A stretch of 64,000 bases of DNA from Gracilariopsis chorda (taxonomy: Eukaryota > Rhodophyta > Florideophyceae > Gracilariales > Gracilariaceae): assembly GCA_003194525.1 (NCBI GenBank), contig NBIV01000228.1:62001-126000 (forward strand), read 5' to 3'. Shown piece after piece: positions 60,947-64,000 of the stretch; the stretch's first letter is position 1, and each line of letters begins with the position of its first letter. Under the pieces are notes generated by a model. That model was not told the DNA's origin. It saw only the letters and a program-made list of their open reading frames with translations, and ran no database searches. Made by a program: the position numbers and the translations under genes.

Positions 60947-63900
60947 GACTTGCTTGAGGAAGAGGCGCTATCACGAGTCTAATCGAACATGAGTTTGGGA
61001 AGAAGGTGTCGAAGGTTTAAGTATGTTACGGAAACCGGATTGGCGCCCGCACAAGTGAGAAACAAGCACAGCTTGGTAATTTTTGGAGGCGGCGATACGT
61101 ATTTCGATGGAACGGGTGCGAGTTGGTGCCGGGCCGTCACTGCCGGTACGTGGCGGCGCGAAGACGAACGGCCTGATCGTTGATTCAGTGCTAGGTGTCC
61201 GCCAACTCACCGAACTCCACGCTTGCGCCGAAGATGCTCAACATATTGGATGCCAAGGGCGACGCTTGTAAGTACAACTTACAGTCGCCCACAAGTGTAC
61301 ATGTTTCATTGGTTGCACTCACCACGAAGCATACACCGCGCTCAGAGATACCGGCACCACTGCATACTGAAAGCTCTGATGGAGTGTGCCGGGCATTTTA
61401 TTTTCAAAAAAACCAAAACAACACTTTCGTATGCACTCGATTACTAAATGCTGTTCTTTGGAAGACTCGCAGCTGTCATAAGCGGGCACGACGGAGCCAG
61501 GGCCGCTCCCTGAAAGCAGGAAAGTGTTGCAAGTACGAATTGCTCTTGGTTACCAACGGTAGTTCGAATACGTTCTGACCTTACGAGGGGGCGCAGTTGC
61601 AGACCTCTGTCACCTCCAATCAGGACCTTCATGAGAACTGAACATGCAAAAGCTAGACTAACCATAATGCTTGGGTTGTGATTTCTCAATAGTAAAAGTC
61701 CTAATCTGAGATACTCTGTTAACTGTCTGTTGTTTGGTATTATTGTTGCACCCACTGTCCAACACGGGGTTGGGCCCATAGATATTGGGAGGTGTGCGCT
61801 TTTCTGCTAGGCTTCTGATTTGAAGCAAGCATTGTTAGCGTTTTTCTTTTAAGTACGGGTTCCAGTCAGTAAATGCGACGAGATATTCCTCACCTATCCT
61901 TCCTAATCTTGATCTAGCCGCTTCAACGCACGGCAGTTATCTGAGTCCTGCTACAGTGGTCTCATGTCAAAGTGAACAGATAATGTCATTCTCAGGCGCT
62001 GGCGAACACGAACCATCGTGACCATTATTTTCTATGCACAGGTTGATGCTCGCTGCTCGTTTTGTTCTTTAGAAAAGCTCTTTCGCGATGAGTCTGCACT
62101 ACTATGAAGCCTTACTCATGACGAGTCTTGATACCAACGGTAGGCGAAGATGTGCGCTGTGGGACGTTCATTATCTTTCAATCAACGTCATGAGCTCTTT
62201 CTTTCAAAGCGAAAGGGGGAAATGACTTCCCATCTTAAGGTTTTTGTAGAGCTGTTTCGGCTGTTTCGAGTAGAACTTTTTCGTTCCATAGAATTGATTT
62301 CATATCCAATTTCAATCCAAAATGCGCGACTCGACTTTACTTCAAGATTCTTATAGGCTTCAGCTTGAGTCTGAGATCCAATCAAACTCAGATCCTATTC
62401 CAGTGTTGATCCGCAATGCTGATTAATGGCGGGTACAGAAAACGTACCGTGACTCGGTAGTTTGCAATACAGTGGTCACAGTTTCATCTGGAGCAGCTCG
62501 GTGGACGCCGGTACAACTCCGTGTTTCATATTTCCTTTACCTTTGAAGCATACTCAAGGGTCGTATTTCATATCCACATGACGAAGCAGTAACATCGTTC
62601 AATCCCATAGTCCTCAAATGAAACGCATCCAACTATATCTTCTCCATCCTAGTTTTCTCCCATCTCTTCATCGCATGTACTTCAAGAGCGCATCCCAGCC
62701 TCGGATGACATAAGAACTTGCGCAATGATGCAGTTGGCAGCCACTCTTGCAGACGCACTGCAGGGTTCTGACCGCTGTTGGCAGTTTCTTTCCTTGAAAC
62801 ATCTTCCAGATAAAGCGGTGAATGGAGTCTGTGATGCGTTATATCGGTTTAAACCCAGTTGACGGCACAGTACAAAATTGTATTCCGTTTTTTTTTTATC
62901 CATCATATATTTCATCCGTGGAATATCTTATGAAAGAGAAGGCGAATAGTGGCAAAATTCAGTACTGCTAAAGGGTTAGTTAAATGCAACTGTGAAAGGT
63001 AATGAGTGATGAATGTGAAGAACGGAAGTTGATCGAAACGAGTACGGTTCACAACCAGGTACAAAAAGATATAGTAGCTACGGTCCCAGACAAGACTAGC
63101 ACTCTTCTGAGCCGTTGCAGAGTTTCATACAAACGCACATGCCAAATAAGAGAGATGTTACCTGGGTTTTGGGCATGCGATGGAACGGTAGTAAAGCTCG
63201 CACTGCAACTTCTTCCACATGCTTCGACACAGCTGAAACAAATTTGCGTACCGTCGATAGTGATAAAAAATGTGATAATGATCTTTCAATGATGCTCTTT
63301 TCCTAGAACATGCAAGTACTCCAAGCTACGGTAGCTGCTCCAAACAGGAAACATTCGAAAGTGGAATTTCTGCCACTGTCTGAGCAGGCAAGACGATAAG
63401 GGTTCCCCTTACAGTCGGTGACCAACCGCCTGTTTTCTTTTAATTACGTGCAAAACCATGCACAGTGTGCAAAAAAAGAGCATTCGAAAAAATAACTGTT
63501 ATTTATGTGTGGAGGAGCTAAGGCACTTTCCGTTTAACGGGATGTCAGCTGATCTCGTCTCGCCATTTTCGGCTTGACGAAGAAAACGACTAACTGAGAA
63601 AAGAGTTCTCATTTTTCCGCTCTCAGCCACTGTTTTGCCGGTTCGTTCGAGTTCGAATGAGTCAGTCCATGGCTCTCACAAAGTTCTATATCTCTTTTTT
63701 CCATCTCTTCCTGCGACGTTTGTGCAGGTATTGCGTTTTTCCGACCCATCAACAACTCCATAGCCGGAACAGAGACTCTTCGCCCAATCTACCATTCTGT
63801 GCCAAAGCTCCGAAATTGTTTCGACTCTTCCTGCCTAACATCCGTTTTGACCCATTCAAATGGGTGGAGCGCGCGTCGTGTGGCTATTCACTGCAAATAT

Positions 63901-64000
63901 TGAAACCAGAAGGTCAAAAACCGTGCTCTTGTGGCACATGGATGCGCTTTTCCGTAGCTCCGTTTCGCTTTCTATTGTATGGCAACCCATTCGTGGACAG
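60947..64000. other. No supportable gene
   Basis: Many short overlapping frames, none with a recognisable domain. A possible small spliced gene on the minus strand at about 61000-61255 (ATG 61250 region, donor GTGAGT near 61210) was considered but is too weak. Promoters of the AIM24 gene must lie just above 60946. Confidence 0.45.

Noticed and set aside
61000-61255. Possible small spliced minus-strand gene (donor GTGAGT near 61210)
   Set aside because: Only one splice signal looks good, the resulting protein is short and unrecognised; not enough to annotate.
63002-63306. Two overlapping plus-strand frames near the window end
   Set aside because: No recognisable motif, both frames equally open, no splice context.
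1-64000. CRISPR array, bacterial operons or rRNA
   Set aside because: The only regular repeats are contiguous tandem arrays without spacers; gene structure and transposons are eukaryotic.

Overview
This is a eukaryotic nuclear window dominated by nested transposable elements. About 49 of 64 kb (1.3-50.8 kb) is repeat. The few host genes are compact, and one shows three short GT-AG introns. The element mix (chromodomain Ty3/gypsy, a gypsy lineage resembling oomycete elements, Ty1/copia, Helitron, piggyBac, Harbinger-type and pogo-like transposons) and gene islands separated by nested LTR elements would suit a florideophyte red alga. That is an inference; an oomycete or another protist cannot be excluded from this sequence alone.

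Layout. 1-1071 is the 3' part of a membrane-protein gene of unknown family. 1322-21869 is one Ty1/copia element on the minus strand, bounded by 182-bp LTRs and the 5-bp target duplication GCTGT. Three insertions lie inside it: a chromodomain gypsy (gypsy-1, 3148-14507), a solo LTR (16694-17628) and a piggyBac with an uninterrupted transposase (18674-21511). 21875-23026 holds a decayed pogo-like transposase. 23032-50793 is a second host element, gypsy-3 (minus strand, target duplication ACTTC). It has been split by a solo LTR (26279-26817), a Helitron (27169-35108) and a DDE_Tnp_4 DNA transposon. That transposon was itself invaded by a young chromodomain gypsy (gypsy-2, 37145-48809, two 903-bp LTRs almost identical, target duplication TTAAA). 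51154-52614 is a complete paralogue of the first gene, pointing back at it. 54-61 kb is a host gene island on the minus strand: a SLAC1/TehA-type anion transporter, a casein-kinase-1-like protein with degraded catalytic motifs, and a four-exon AIM24-domain gene. I see no supportable gene in 61-64 kb.

The strongest unusual signal is that both chromodomain gypsy elements carry, between the chromodomain and the 3' LTR, a long reading frame on the strand opposite to gag-pol. In gypsy-2 it is intact (609 codons, 38083-39912) and starts 36 nt inside the LTR. In gypsy-1 it is broken but recognisably related. The two elements also share the same primer-binding sequence and polypurine tract, so this looks like a lineage with a conserved antisense accessory gene.

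Relative ages follow from the nesting. Copia is older than gypsy-1, which is older than the solo LTR in its gag. Gypsy-3 is older than the Helitron, the solo LTR and the DNA transposon, and the DNA transposon is older than gypsy-2.
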